This document shows positions 45,817-55,262 of a stretch of 64,000 bases of DNA, one piece after another (within the stretch, counting starts at the first letter, position 1; every line of letters begins with the position of its first letter). The stretch lies in the NCBI GenBank assembly GCA_024704765.1, contig JAKMXF010000099.1, forward strand, positions 196,432-260,431. Direction: 5' to 3'. The notes below the pieces were generated by a model. The model saw only the letters and a program-made list of their open reading frames with translations, did not search any database and had not been told where the DNA came from. The DNA comes from Oopsacas minuta (taxonomy: Eukaryota; Porifera; Hexactinellida; Lyssacinosida; Leucopsacidae). The position numbers were made by a program, and so were the translations under genes.

Positions 45817-47841
45817 TCAACTAAAAAAGAATCCATCACAAAGAGGGCAAGCAATCCTACTAAATGAATCAAACAATGTCAACAATTTTCTCATGGCATT
45901 CAATAAAACCTTCCGCTTGCACATCGAACATCGTAGATATTCATCATTCAAATGTATTATCTCCAGGGTAAACAGGCAACAATCGAAAATATGCTGGTTT
46001 AAGCAAGAGAATTGCATCTTTGAGTCATTATATTCTAATTCGGAAGCACAAATATCACAAAGGGTATCCGCATATTTTAGCATGAGCTTCTCTTCAAAAT
46101 GAAGGAAATTTTCAAAATCACTAGTCAGTGGAGCCATGGAGAATATTAAAGACTGTACTTCATAATTGAATTTTCTGAGTAATGACAATATTGGCATAGA
46201 AAGAGATGCCCTTCCATATATAACATCAGAAATGTAATTCAATTTGGAATACATTGTTTTATCAAGATTAAACAAACGGGAGGAAGGAATGGCAGTGCTT
46301 TCTTGGCATTCGTGTGATATATGTAATTTAATAAAATCCCATTCGAGGAATCTAGATTTTAAAGGTGGAACATTGTTAATAATGAATGATAGATCCATTA
46401 ACGAAAGGAATACAAGTCTGTTCTGCCGAGAAAGATGTGATTTACTTGCAGTCCCATTAGATAAATGCTTTCCAGAGCAGTATAAAATGATATAATAAAA
46501 ATTTGGGGAGAATAAAAAGTCAAGCATTTGACAAATTGAGAAGGCTTGCCTGGAGAGATAATTTCGAACATATTCTGAAAAGGCAGAGCTTTCAAGCGAT
46601 AAATGTATAAAACAGGACTGATGAATTTCAAAGAGAGAAAAGGTACAGTCTTTGAACCCGACTACAATAAATCGATCAAATAGAAAATTAAATGAGATTT
46701 GCGGAAAAGGACAGGAAATATTTATACTGATGATTTCACTCCCTAAATAATTATGAAAATCATCCAGAGAAAAATAGATTCCAAACAGAGTGTTTGCTTT
46801 AATAAAATAAAAAGATGGAACATTTGCACTAGATTTTCTCCAAATTAATCGAGATACTATGGAACCATCCTTTTCATTATAGATATTATAAGAAAATATA
46901 TTTTGACTAAGAATGCAATATACTAAAATACTTATCGTACCATCAGTAAAACATAGTGCCAAATAGGAATATCTGGCATTGTAATTTCCAGACCAAGATA
47001 ATAAATTTATCCATGTTAAGTTATCGTAGGAGTAATTGTATTGGTGTTTGATTTTAATTGAATGAAAAGTAGTATCAATACGAGTAACTTGCCAAATAAA
47101 TAATTTCCCGTCCCTCGTTCCAGCAGCTAATAAGAGATAAGGTGATTCCCTTTTCGAATTGAAAATATTACTCCAGTCAGCAGCAACTATGGATAAACAA
47201 TTCAACTTTTCAAGCATTTTCCCATAGGAATCAGTCCATAAAATTTCAGCACGTTGACTATAATGAATATCCACAGGATGATTATTTGAAATAAAACATA
47301 GATGATCAGAACTCAAGCTTCGAAAGTGAAGCCCATTATCGCTAGGATTGCAGGCCATCACAGAAATAGCTTCACGTGAAATGATTACTCCAAAAAAGGA
47401 ATTTCCATCAAAATAACACCCAGATGGGCTAAATACACAGTTTGAGATATATGATTTCTCTGCAGTATAAGAATGAAGTTCATGTAAATCACAATTTGCG
47501 AGAAGAATGTTCAATTCAATCTGATGAACTGTTTGATCTTGTTTTAACTCAACCTCGCCAACAGACCGTTGCTTCCAACGTCTCCCAGAGATATAGTGAA
47601 CAAGCTTTGGAGAAATAAACAATAATTCTCGATTTATGGGGTTGGAAAGTAGTGAAAAGTTGATATTCCGTTCACAAGGCAAAGGATAAATAAAATAGAG
47701 ATGATCACAAGAATATGTACAAATATTTCCGGAAATACAACTAGAAAGAGAATGTATTATCGGGCAATTGAATAGAGGAACCCAATCACCCTTTGGAGGT
47801 TGATTAGATAATGATTGATGAAAAATAGAAGCTCTATCCAT
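45817..47841 (-). CDS. GTF3C4: General transcription factor 3C polypeptide 4 (TFIIIC90 subunit)
   Basis: TFIIIC90 is part of the TFIIIC complex that binds the internal promoters of tRNA genes and recruits TFIIIB and RNA polymerase III in the nucleus. The frame is open for 674 codons with no lesion. The N-terminal two thirds is beta-propeller-like, with WD40-type blades at about residues 132-142 (ISNCVFSPSGC) and 235-251 (YLLLAAGTRDGKLFIWQ). The C-terminus carries the family's zinc finger: C595-x2-C598, C613, H617, C621/C622, C638-x2-C641 and C665-x2-C668, ending four residues from CPLCDG. The human protein is about 820 residues, so this one is shorter, mainly in the linker region. The whole gene is in one exon, and the ATG at 47841 is the first in frame. 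Codon use is AT-rich like its surroundings. This is the only clearly intact host gene here. The assignment rests on architecture and the zinc-finger pattern. Confidence 0.8.
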   Translation of the reverse strand: MDRASIFHQSLSNQPPKGDWVPLFNCPIIHSLSSCISGNICTYSCDHLYFIYPLPCERNINFSLLSNPINRELLFISPKLVHYISGRRWKQRSVGEVELKQDQTVHQIELNILLANCDLHELHSYTAEKSYISNCVFSPSGCYFDGNSFFGVIISREAISVMACNPSDNGLHFRSLSSDHLCFISNNHPVDIHYSQRAEILWTDSYGKMLEKLNCLSIVAADWSNIFNSKRESPYLLLAAGTRDGKLFIWQVTRIDTTFHSIKIKHQYNYSYDNLTWINLLSWSGNYNARYSYLALCFTDGTISILVYCILSQNIFSYNIYNEKDGSIVSRLIWRKSSANVPSFYFIKANTLFGIYFSLDDFHNYLGSEIISINISCPFPQISFNFLFDRFIVVGFKDCTFSLFEIHQSCFIHLSLESSAFSEYVRNYLSRQAFSICQMLDFLFSPNFYYIILYCSGKHLSNGTASKSHLSRQNRLVFLSLMDLSFIINNVPPLKSRFLEWDFIKLHISHECQESTAIPSSRLFNLDKTMYSKLNYISDVIYGRASLSMPILSLLRKFNYEVQSLIFSMAPLTSDFENFLHFEEKLMLKYADTLCDICASELEYNDSKMQFSCLNQHIFDCCLFTLEIIHLNDEYLRCSMCKRKVLLNAMRKLLTLFDSFSRIACPLCDGFFFS

Positions 47842-48417
47842 TTTTGGGCCTAATAGAAGAGTTATTCAATAATCCACTGTTCGTTTCTATAAAACAAATA
47901 TTCTATTAGGGAGAATCGAATAAGGTGCGCAGTGTGCCAAAATGGCGTATTAGGGTAACCATTACAACTAAGTATGTTCTATCTGGTCAAAATAGTAAAT
48001 CGACACCGCCAATTTCAAAAATTTCATTTAAAATCAGTAGTATTACCACTATTGGGAATATGACGTCATACTTTCAGGATCATGGACTATCTCTATCTCA
48101 TCTATAAAGTTATTTCTCTACGATATCTGGAGACAAGCTCATAGGTTGATAATTGAACTTGACATTTGAGGACTTTTATTAAATTAGTATATTTGTTCGC
48201 TCCAATCTCGAAAGAGACCAACAAATAGGCAGCAAGTCTGAAAATTGGTGTATAATTTCAAAAATCTAAGCTCTATAGGCGATTAACAACAAGTTATCAT
48301 CCTCTTTTGTCACCTGGTAGATGGAACCCTCCAAACACTATATTTGAACCAAAATATTTCCTCCTAGGCTATCAAAACTAGACGGCCAAACAAATTTTTG
48401 GGAAACAATAATACTTA
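47842..48417. other. Upstream region of GTF3C4
   Basis: Contains the presumed promoter of the minus-strand GTF3C4 gene. No core promoter motif stands out in the AT-rich sequence. Confidence 0.4.
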
Positions 48418-49744
48418 CAGGGTGTAACAAAAGTGTTGTCCCCTCCGATTACTAGAATTATCTTTGTAATTACCAGAAATAAACTATATTCATTTGTTTG
48501 TAATACCCCCATTTCTGGAACCATTTTAATTCTTTCGGGGAATGATTGCCGCAAATTTTCCAAAATCTCTGGAGTTATGTCTTGCCATGCGAGTTTGAGT
48601 TGTCCAATGAACTGGTCCCGATTGGTTATCTGGACAATTTCGTTTATCTTCTCTTTCAATAAAACCCAAAGATTTTCAATTGGGTTTAGATCCGGAGAAT
48701 TCCCAGGCCAGTAAGCTTTCTCCTAAACACTTTTAGATAATTCTAGCACCACTCCTGAATCAATTTTTGCCGAGTGAGCTGGAGTAACATCTTGCAAAAT
48801 ATGAAATCGGGCATGTTTTCCGACATTGCCCCGCTCTGAAACATGTGCTGTATTCGTAGTCCGATTGATGGCATGTCTACAAGTCTTAGCTAATATTTCA
48901 TTCCTGTAATATAGCGAATTTCTAGTCTGTCACTATGGAATTATGTGGAGCCGTGCTCAATGGGACACAAGTTCAAAGACCTGAATTTTTGAGGCAATTT
49001 CACTGACAAGATGAGTGAAACAGCTTTGGTTGTTTTAGCCCAAACTCGATCATTATGCCGATTGGGTGTTGCGTACAACTCAAAGGAATACTCATCAGAC
49101 CAAATTATATCCATTTTCCAGTCTTCCACCCCCAATTTTGATGTTTCTTGACAAAATTTAGTGTCTTGAATGTTTTTTGTTGATAAAAGAGGTGTTATTT
49201 GCACTTAAACATAGATGCACCACCGAATCCTTCAATGCAGATTGATTGTCACGTGAGAGACAAGGTCACTACTTTAATTCGACCTCTTTGCGATCTCCCG
49301 AGTTGATTGCCCTCTTTTACCTAAAGTTTTTGAGAAAATAATTTTGTTGACCCGATTCAATATTGGCGGCCTGCCAGAACGGGTCTTGGTCTCGAGACCT
49401 TTTCCTTTGTATAGTTATTTTACCACCTCTTGACAGATTTACCGAAACCTCCACATCGAGAGCTACCTTATGCTGTGTTATACCACTCTATAGCATCCCT
49501 ATTGCTTCGAAACAAATTCTTAACTTTGGTCGCGGACATCTATTCTCTACAGAGATAATGATTTTAAGAAATCCGGATAAAAATAAGAGAAAGAAAATAA
49601 GTTTAATTAAACTGTATTAGAAATAGCTGAGAAGTGTTAGGTTTACAACAAAAATCAGTTAGTCAGATAAAATTATTAAGGTTGAGTATTATATATACAG
49701 ACAATGGATTAATATAAAGGGGACAACACTTTTGCTACACCATG
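48418..49744 (-). mobile_element. Tc1-superfamily DD37E element, complete ends
   Basis: The left end CAGGGTGTAACAAAAGTGTT and the right end (minus strand) CATGGTGTAGCAAAAGTGTT continue as inverted repeats through GTCCCCT. TA lies on both sides (48416-48417 and 49745-49746). The length is 1327 bp. Confidence 0.93.
48500..49545 (-). pseudogene. DD37E transposase, decayed
   Basis: The N-terminal helix-turn-helix can be followed from about 49545 (KVKNLFRSNRDAIEW), with stops. DIIWSDEYSFEL (first Asp) lies in the frame 49204-48941, and LQDVTPAHSAK (second Asp) near 48795. NSPDLNPIENLWVLLKEK lies near 48700. The count between the second Asp and the Glu is 37. A TAG near 48725 and several shifts disable it. 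The last frame runs on through the terminal repeat without a clean stop. Confidence 0.8.
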
Positions 49745-50046
49745 TATAATAATTACGCAAACTGTTCAAATATGAAATACGGCAAATCGATGATTAACTA
49801 CAAACGTCATACAGTATATATTTGGAAGATATCGTTGCTAATGCAATTAGGTATTTACTATTGCGGCTAGCTATTTAAATGAAAGAACTTGTTGCATATC
49901 AGTATCAGCGTGAATAAGCTTTGATACTCTTGGTCATTGTCTAATCGGCAGAATAGACGGTAAAGTTAATTTCCTGGTTCTGGTACACATATAAACTCTC
50001 GTGATCCATTAGTGGTAAATTCATATAGTTTCCTTCTAGTTGTCAT

Positions 50047-51569
50047 TAGTGATCGACCGGGATCCCGGTTTAGTCCCAGTCCCGGGCAATCCCGGTCGTT
50101 TTCAGAGTCCCGGTAAATATTCATATTTTTTCCGGGATTCCTACCCAGGAATTAAGAACTCAAAAGTTGCTAACTGAAATACATGCACGTAGAACGAGAA
50201 ATATTCTTTATAATTGAACTTTCATTACATATTGTGAAGTGCTGCGACTGAGTATTTATAAATTGGAAGGCGATATCAGTTTAAACTTTTATATTATTAT
50301 GGATGGAAATCTATGTTTAACAAACACGTGAATTATGAATTCTGTTCTACTAAGACAACTAAACTAACGAAATGTATCTATTCATTGTCACTTTCTTCAG
50401 AGTCACTGCTTTCATTTTCTACTTGATAAATGCCACCATCCTGGTTTTCTTCCATCATTTCGATGGTTAATTCATTGGGTTGACTGAATGATTCCGGTGG
50501 CTGTGAAATCTGAGTGTCCCATCCAATAGCTCGCAGATTGTACTTTAAAAATAGTAATATTTCAGTGTTCGTAGGGAGTAGCCTGATTTGTCGATTGTTT
50601 GTGATTATTCCAGCTATACTAAATACTCTCTCTGATGTAGACGAGCTCGCTGGTGGTCAAAGATATTTTTTGGCCAAGAAACTTAAGATAGGAAACTGTT
50701 TTTCACTTACTTTCCAAAACATAAGACAGTCCCCATCAATGGGTATTCTTTTGCAGTTTGAGAAATATTCACTAAAATTATTTCTCAATATCACTTTTTC
50801 CTTGCAAACTTACATCTTCCTCATCCTCACTGAGAACACAGTCTTCCTATGAAAATGATCTAGGCTTATCGCCCTCATCCTCAACCGGATCAAAACTGTG
50901 TGGGGTAGGATCAGTTACTTTGGAGTTCCTTGAATTTGGAAAGTCTTTGCCAACACATTTTAGCCCTTGTTTAGCACTTTCAGGATTTTCTTTGTTTTGG
51001 AAAAACAATCCCTTATATCGTGGATCTAGTAGAGTTGCAAATGTGTGGACATCGCTTGTTTCAACGGTTACAAAATGGGCTCTGATATCGCCGCCCTCTA
51101 AATAGTTGTGGATGTTTTCTAATAATTTACTCTCCAACATGCCTGTTCCAAATTCATATACCTGTTCGAGCTCCATTTTCATTCGTTTTATGATAGGAAT
51201 GATATCTGAAATTGAAGCTTGATCACCTTCAACAAACAAAGTAGCAGTGTAAATAGGTTTAAGGAGTGTCATTAATTTCGGCATAATATCCCAGTCATTG
51301 GAGGTCAGTTTACAATCTGTGGATATTATTAGTTGAGCATCATCTTCAGCGGCTCTAATCACAATTTTTAGTTCCAAGCCCTTTCGAACATCAAATAATC
51401 GCTCTTCCATCTGGTTTGCACACAAAGAATCAAAGATTTTTCAGGAATACCCATTTCTTGATGGATTTTTCTTAAAATGCTATTTGCCTTTGGTTTGCAG
51501 AGTTTTTTATTAGTTTCTTGAGACGTTGTCTCATCAGCATCACACCACTTTGCTCTGATATCCCATGTT
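50047..51569 (-). mobile_element. hAT element of ZBED1/ZBED4 type, truncated at its 5-prime side
   Basis: The putative end TAGTGATCGACCGGGATCCC opens a block rich in CCGGGATCCCGG-type palindromes (50056-50150), followed by the transposase on the minus strand. The other end is missing: at 51569/51570 the sequence switches to a mariner fragment. Confidence 0.6.
50380..51530 (-). pseudogene. hAT transposase C-terminal half (ZBED1/ZBED4-like)
   Basis: The 192-codon frame 51425-50847 contains LTSNDWDIMPKLMTLLKPIY, then ISDIIPIIKRMK and FATLLDPRYKGLFF, which are landmarks of the helical region and third catalytic area in ZBED-type hAT proteins. After frame changes the dimerisation domain follows (FLAKKYL, then PPASSSTSERVFSIAG, about 50690-50600). 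It ends in an acidic serine tail at about 50380. The BED finger and the first catalytic block are absent. Confidence 0.8.
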
Positions 51570-52113
51570 TTGTTCGTCGCCCCTCACCCATGATCGCTTC
51601 TTATACTTGCTATATGGTGTTGAATAGTACACCCACGTCTCGTCACCAGTAATAATCTCTGTTAAGCGTCTAGAATCGCAGTTCTCATAAGTTTCCAAGA
51701 GTTTCTTGGCAATATTCAGTCGTGCCAACCTTTGATCCTCACTGAGATTATGCGGACCCATTTCCCACAAATCGATTGGTAGCCAAGGTCAGTCGTCAGA
51801 ATTGTATGAATAGCTCCCGATGAAATCTCCTTACTTTGTTCTAACTGATTGACACTAATGCACTTGTCTTCCATGACCATACTTTGAATGGTGCGATATT
51901 CTCTGAAGTGGTGGCGGATAGCGGTCTTCCCTATCGAGGCAAATCTGTGACATCAGCATCACCAGATCTAAAACGGGCAGCCCATCGCTCTACAGTAGAT
52001 CTGGAATGGCAATCCACGCACAATATCTCCTGTAACTCGCTGAAGATCTGTACGGGCTGGATCTTGAGTATTGTGCGAAACTCTATGTAAGCTCGCCATT
52101 TGAGGTTGGAATT
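51570..52113 (-). mobile_element. mariner fragment, internal piece without ends
   Basis: The piece matches the mariner at 62285-63619 almost base for base, from the start of the transposase to the RGDEQ codons just after the first catalytic block (ITGDETWVYYS). Both terminal repeats and the rest of the gene are missing. The breakpoint at 51570 joins a hAT remnant. Confidence 0.85.
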
Positions 52114-52551
52114 ACACTGCTCAACAAAAATTTTGTTGCATTTCTACCAACACTTGTTTTTACCTAATATTGGGGCGCTGAATCCGAATCCGACCTTAGT
52201 TTTTTTCCGCAAGCTCTAGATTTTTTGCAAATCGAGATTTTTAATTTTTTTGCACAAAATTCATATTTTTTGAAAAAGTGACATGATTTGTCAAATGATG
52301 TTCTGCTTACAGTTGAATAACTAGCCTCAAAACAAAAATAGGTGCCAAAAAACTTTTATGTTGCCAATAGAAATTGTATTTGTAGACAGATGGGAAACAG
52401 ATGTTTTAAAAAATGTAAAAAACAACAGTTTTGCTGGTAATATGCATGTAAAAATTGATTTTTTTTTGCAAAATAACGTAGAAAAGAACGATGGCAATCT
52501 ACAATAGTAACTTAAAGCGATCAATGACAAGATGCAAAAGATTCAAATATT
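52114..52551. other. Short non-coding gap with A/T runs
   Basis: AT-rich spacer between the mariner fragment and the end of ORF-A copy 2. It may contain the 3-prime end of the ORF-A element, but no terminal repeat was recognised. Confidence 0.4.
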
Positions 52552-54275
52552 CTACAAATCTGGACAAAATTTCCTTTTATAACTTCTGCGTTTGTACGCT
52601 TTGTGAGGACAGTCACGTTTAATGCCCCAACAATAGTCTGCCATCATATGTCGATCCCATCGACCTTGGTAACGTTCTTCCACTGTCATAAGATCCTGGT
52701 GGAAACGCTCTCCCTGTTCGTCACTAACAGCCCCAAGGTTTTCAGGGAATTTGTCCAGGTGGCTGTACAGAAAATGTACTTTTATGCTCATGTTGCATCC
52801 CAAATCACGAAACCCTGAGAGCATCTTGGATACAAGCATTTCATAGTTTGGAGCTTTTCTGTTGCCAAGAAAATTCTGTATAACATCCACAAAAGATAGC
52901 CATGCAGCTTTCTCCCTGACATTCATTTTCTGAATGAAGTTTTTGTCGCGAATAAGTGTACGTATCTGTGGTCCATCAAACACTCCTGCTTTGATTTTAT
53001 CATATGACAAAGCAGGGAAAGTATACACAAGATGATGAAAGGATTCATTGTCAGGATTTAGGGCTTTAACGAACTGTTTCATCAGACCTAGCTTGATGTG
53101 CAGGGGTGGAAAAACAATTTTGTCTCTGCTTACGATCGGGTCGTGTGTTACGTTAGGCATGCCAGCTTGAAATGTTTCACGTAAGGGCCACTCCTTCTGT
53201 ATCCAATGTTTTTCACGTGCTCTGCTGTCCCACATGCACAGATAACATGGAAATTTAGTGTATCCTTTTTGCTGACCTAGCAGAAAACTAACCATTTTGA
53301 GGTCAACACAAATGATCCAGTTGTGATCATGATATCCGAGTAAATCCATAACAATTCTAATGTCATCATGCTGTTCCTTCAAGACAAGTGGAGTGACCAA
53401 CTGGAACAGCTCCATAAACATTTCCATTGTGTAAAAGAACACACTTGAGGCTGCGCTTGGAACTGTCCAAAAACAATCGCCATTCTCCTGGATCATATGA
53501 GGAGATACCCAGTTGTCCGAGAAGACCAGGAATATCGTTGCAATATACCAGCTTATTTTCCACTGAAAAATAGGGTAGAAGGAGTTCTTCTCTTTTTCGA
53601 AAAAAGGAAACCTTTACAGATTGATCCAGCACCTGTTTTTCTTTGAGCCTGGAGGCTAAGAGCTCAGCTGCTTGCTTGGGCAGATCTAAATCACGTACTA
53701 AGTCATTCAGTTCTGATTGATTAAACTGCTTGGACAGTTACTCTGGTTTCACGAGAAGAATCTTCAGATTCTGATTCTGTGTCTGTTTTTTGATATTCCA
53801 TTTCTACGAGCTCTTCCCTTTCCAATTTAGTTTCTCCATCATCAGGAAAAGCAAAACCACTAAAGACCGGAGGAGGAAGTCTATCAGAGTGCGGGACAGG
53901 TCGCATAGCTGATGGTATACTAGGATAAGAAAGCGTTTGTCGGCTCTTCTTGCCAACACCTTTTGTATTGACCATGCAAAAGTAGCAGTCAGTCGTGTGG
54001 TCTTGGGGTTCACGCCACACCATTGGAATGGCAAAAGGCAGACCCTTCCGCTTTCCTTTTGTCCAGTCTCGGAGCATTTCCTCGCAGTTATGGCACACAA
54101 TATGAGGAGACCATTTCTTATCTTAATCACCAAGAGGGATACCAAAGTATGCTATGTAGGCACGCTTCACAAACGATGTTATATTTCGTCTTTGACGCGA
54201 AAGCGTATACACACCACAGATGTAACAAAATGAATCAGGGTTATTTTTGCATTTATGTCTACTAGAAGAAGCCAT
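52552..54275 (-). pseudogene. ORF-A copy 2: cysteine-rich companion protein, nearly intact
   Basis: This is the same unnamed family as 21503-23174, about 574 codons from the ATG at 54275. The N-terminus has CYICG, CHNC and CYFC pairs, with VWREPQDH between them. An acidic Ser/Glu-rich linker follows, then SELNDLVRDLDLPK, EWRLFLDSSKRSLK, CVDLK, CYLCMWDSRA, FPPLHIKLGLMK, GPQIR, NLGAVSDEQGERFHQD and a basic tail. Only three lesions are seen: a TAA in place of Gln in the GDQDK motif, and frameshifts near 53735 and 53390. The frame 53496-52552 alone gives 314 uninterrupted residues. The fold and function are unknown. The conserved Asp/Cys/His/Glu set in the C-terminal half could be catalytic (inference). 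Confidence 0.8.
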
Positions 54276-54716
54276 GATCAAATCTGAAGAGTTAAGAATC
54301 GAAAGAAAGTCTGTTGATATCTATGTAACTTAACACAAACAAACTGAATAACAAAACCTTGGTTCTAATTAAGGCTCCAGCAGACGAGCGGAAAAATACA
54401 GCTTAAATGCCTATTCTGCTGCATCTATCCACGATACTTCACTACAATCACTTAGGGTTGTTTGAATTAAATCATTTCAAAAAAATCAACATGATGATTT
54501 TTGATTTATTTAAATTTTGACACTTCGCTAATAGTGTCATGTTTTCAGAGAACAATAGAGTGGTGCTCTTGTTTTCAATAGATTGAAGCCATTACTAAAT
54601 CATAGTAACAGCTACAATCTAAGAAAAATGGCTTGATAGATAAAAAGTATTTGGTGGAGATCAGATTTATGTACTAAATAAGTACCACAAACGAAAAAAT
54701 TTAAATTGTCGATTGC
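54276..54716. promoter_or_regulatory. Possible bidirectional promoter between ORF-A and RAG1-like gene
   Basis: The 441-bp spacer separates two genes that start at 54275 (minus) and 54717 (plus). No terminal repeat was seen between them, so both could be transcribed from this segment. The role is an inference from layout only. Confidence 0.3.
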
Positions 54717-55262
54717 ATGAAAACTAGAGCATGCAGAAAGAAACTGATTGCAGATTTGAAATCAGCATCCCAAAATTATATAGAATCAATTGAAAAATCT
54801 CATGCAACAAAAAATGAAAAAAAATTGTTGAGCAGTGTAATCAACCATTTCTACCCTTTTTCATTGGCTCAAGAGCTAACTTTACCTAACTCTTATCTTG
54901 ACTTTTCGAAGATATTGAAAGACAACAACAATAACTGTATCTCGACGACACTCAGTATCTTTGACGGAACTTTCAAATGGACTTCGAAGAAAGGAAACGA
55001 TTGGAAGCAACGCACCTCCGAATAAGAAGCACGATCAGGAAGGCAAAGTAATCGCTAAATTGCTCAGAGGGAGACTGGTGACATTGTGGCGTATTCATGG
55101 AACCAGAGTTGAAGAGGAACCGCTTTTATGTTACCATTGAGCTGTACTCAGATGACGAAGTAGTCATATCCACACTCTCTGCAACCATAGGAAGAGTATT
55201 GACAATCTCACGATGCAAAAGAACGCTCACGACTTCGACATTCAATGAATCCATATTATGTA
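54717..55262 (+). pseudogene. RAG1-like gene, N-terminal part only (copy 3)
   Basis: The frame from ATG 54717 reads CRKKLIADLKSASQNYIESI, then LTLPNSYLDFSKILKDNNNN. The latter matches the leader of the copy at 23420-26275 (LTFPKSRLELARILKDNNN). A second frame from 55097 reads MEPELKRNRF and DDEVVIST, again matching that copy. Unlike there, the two leader segments are contiguous here, with no intron. The sequence stops at 55262 because a pogo element is inserted, and I could not recognise its continuation after 57304. The catalytic core is not present. Confidence 0.65.

Noticed and set aside
46244-46495. Plus-strand frame inside GTF3C4
   Set aside because: It is antisense to an intact 674-codon gene with a recognisable zinc finger.
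53937-54265. Plus-strand frames over ORF-A copy 2
   Set aside because: They are antisense shadows of the conserved cysteine-rich N-terminus.
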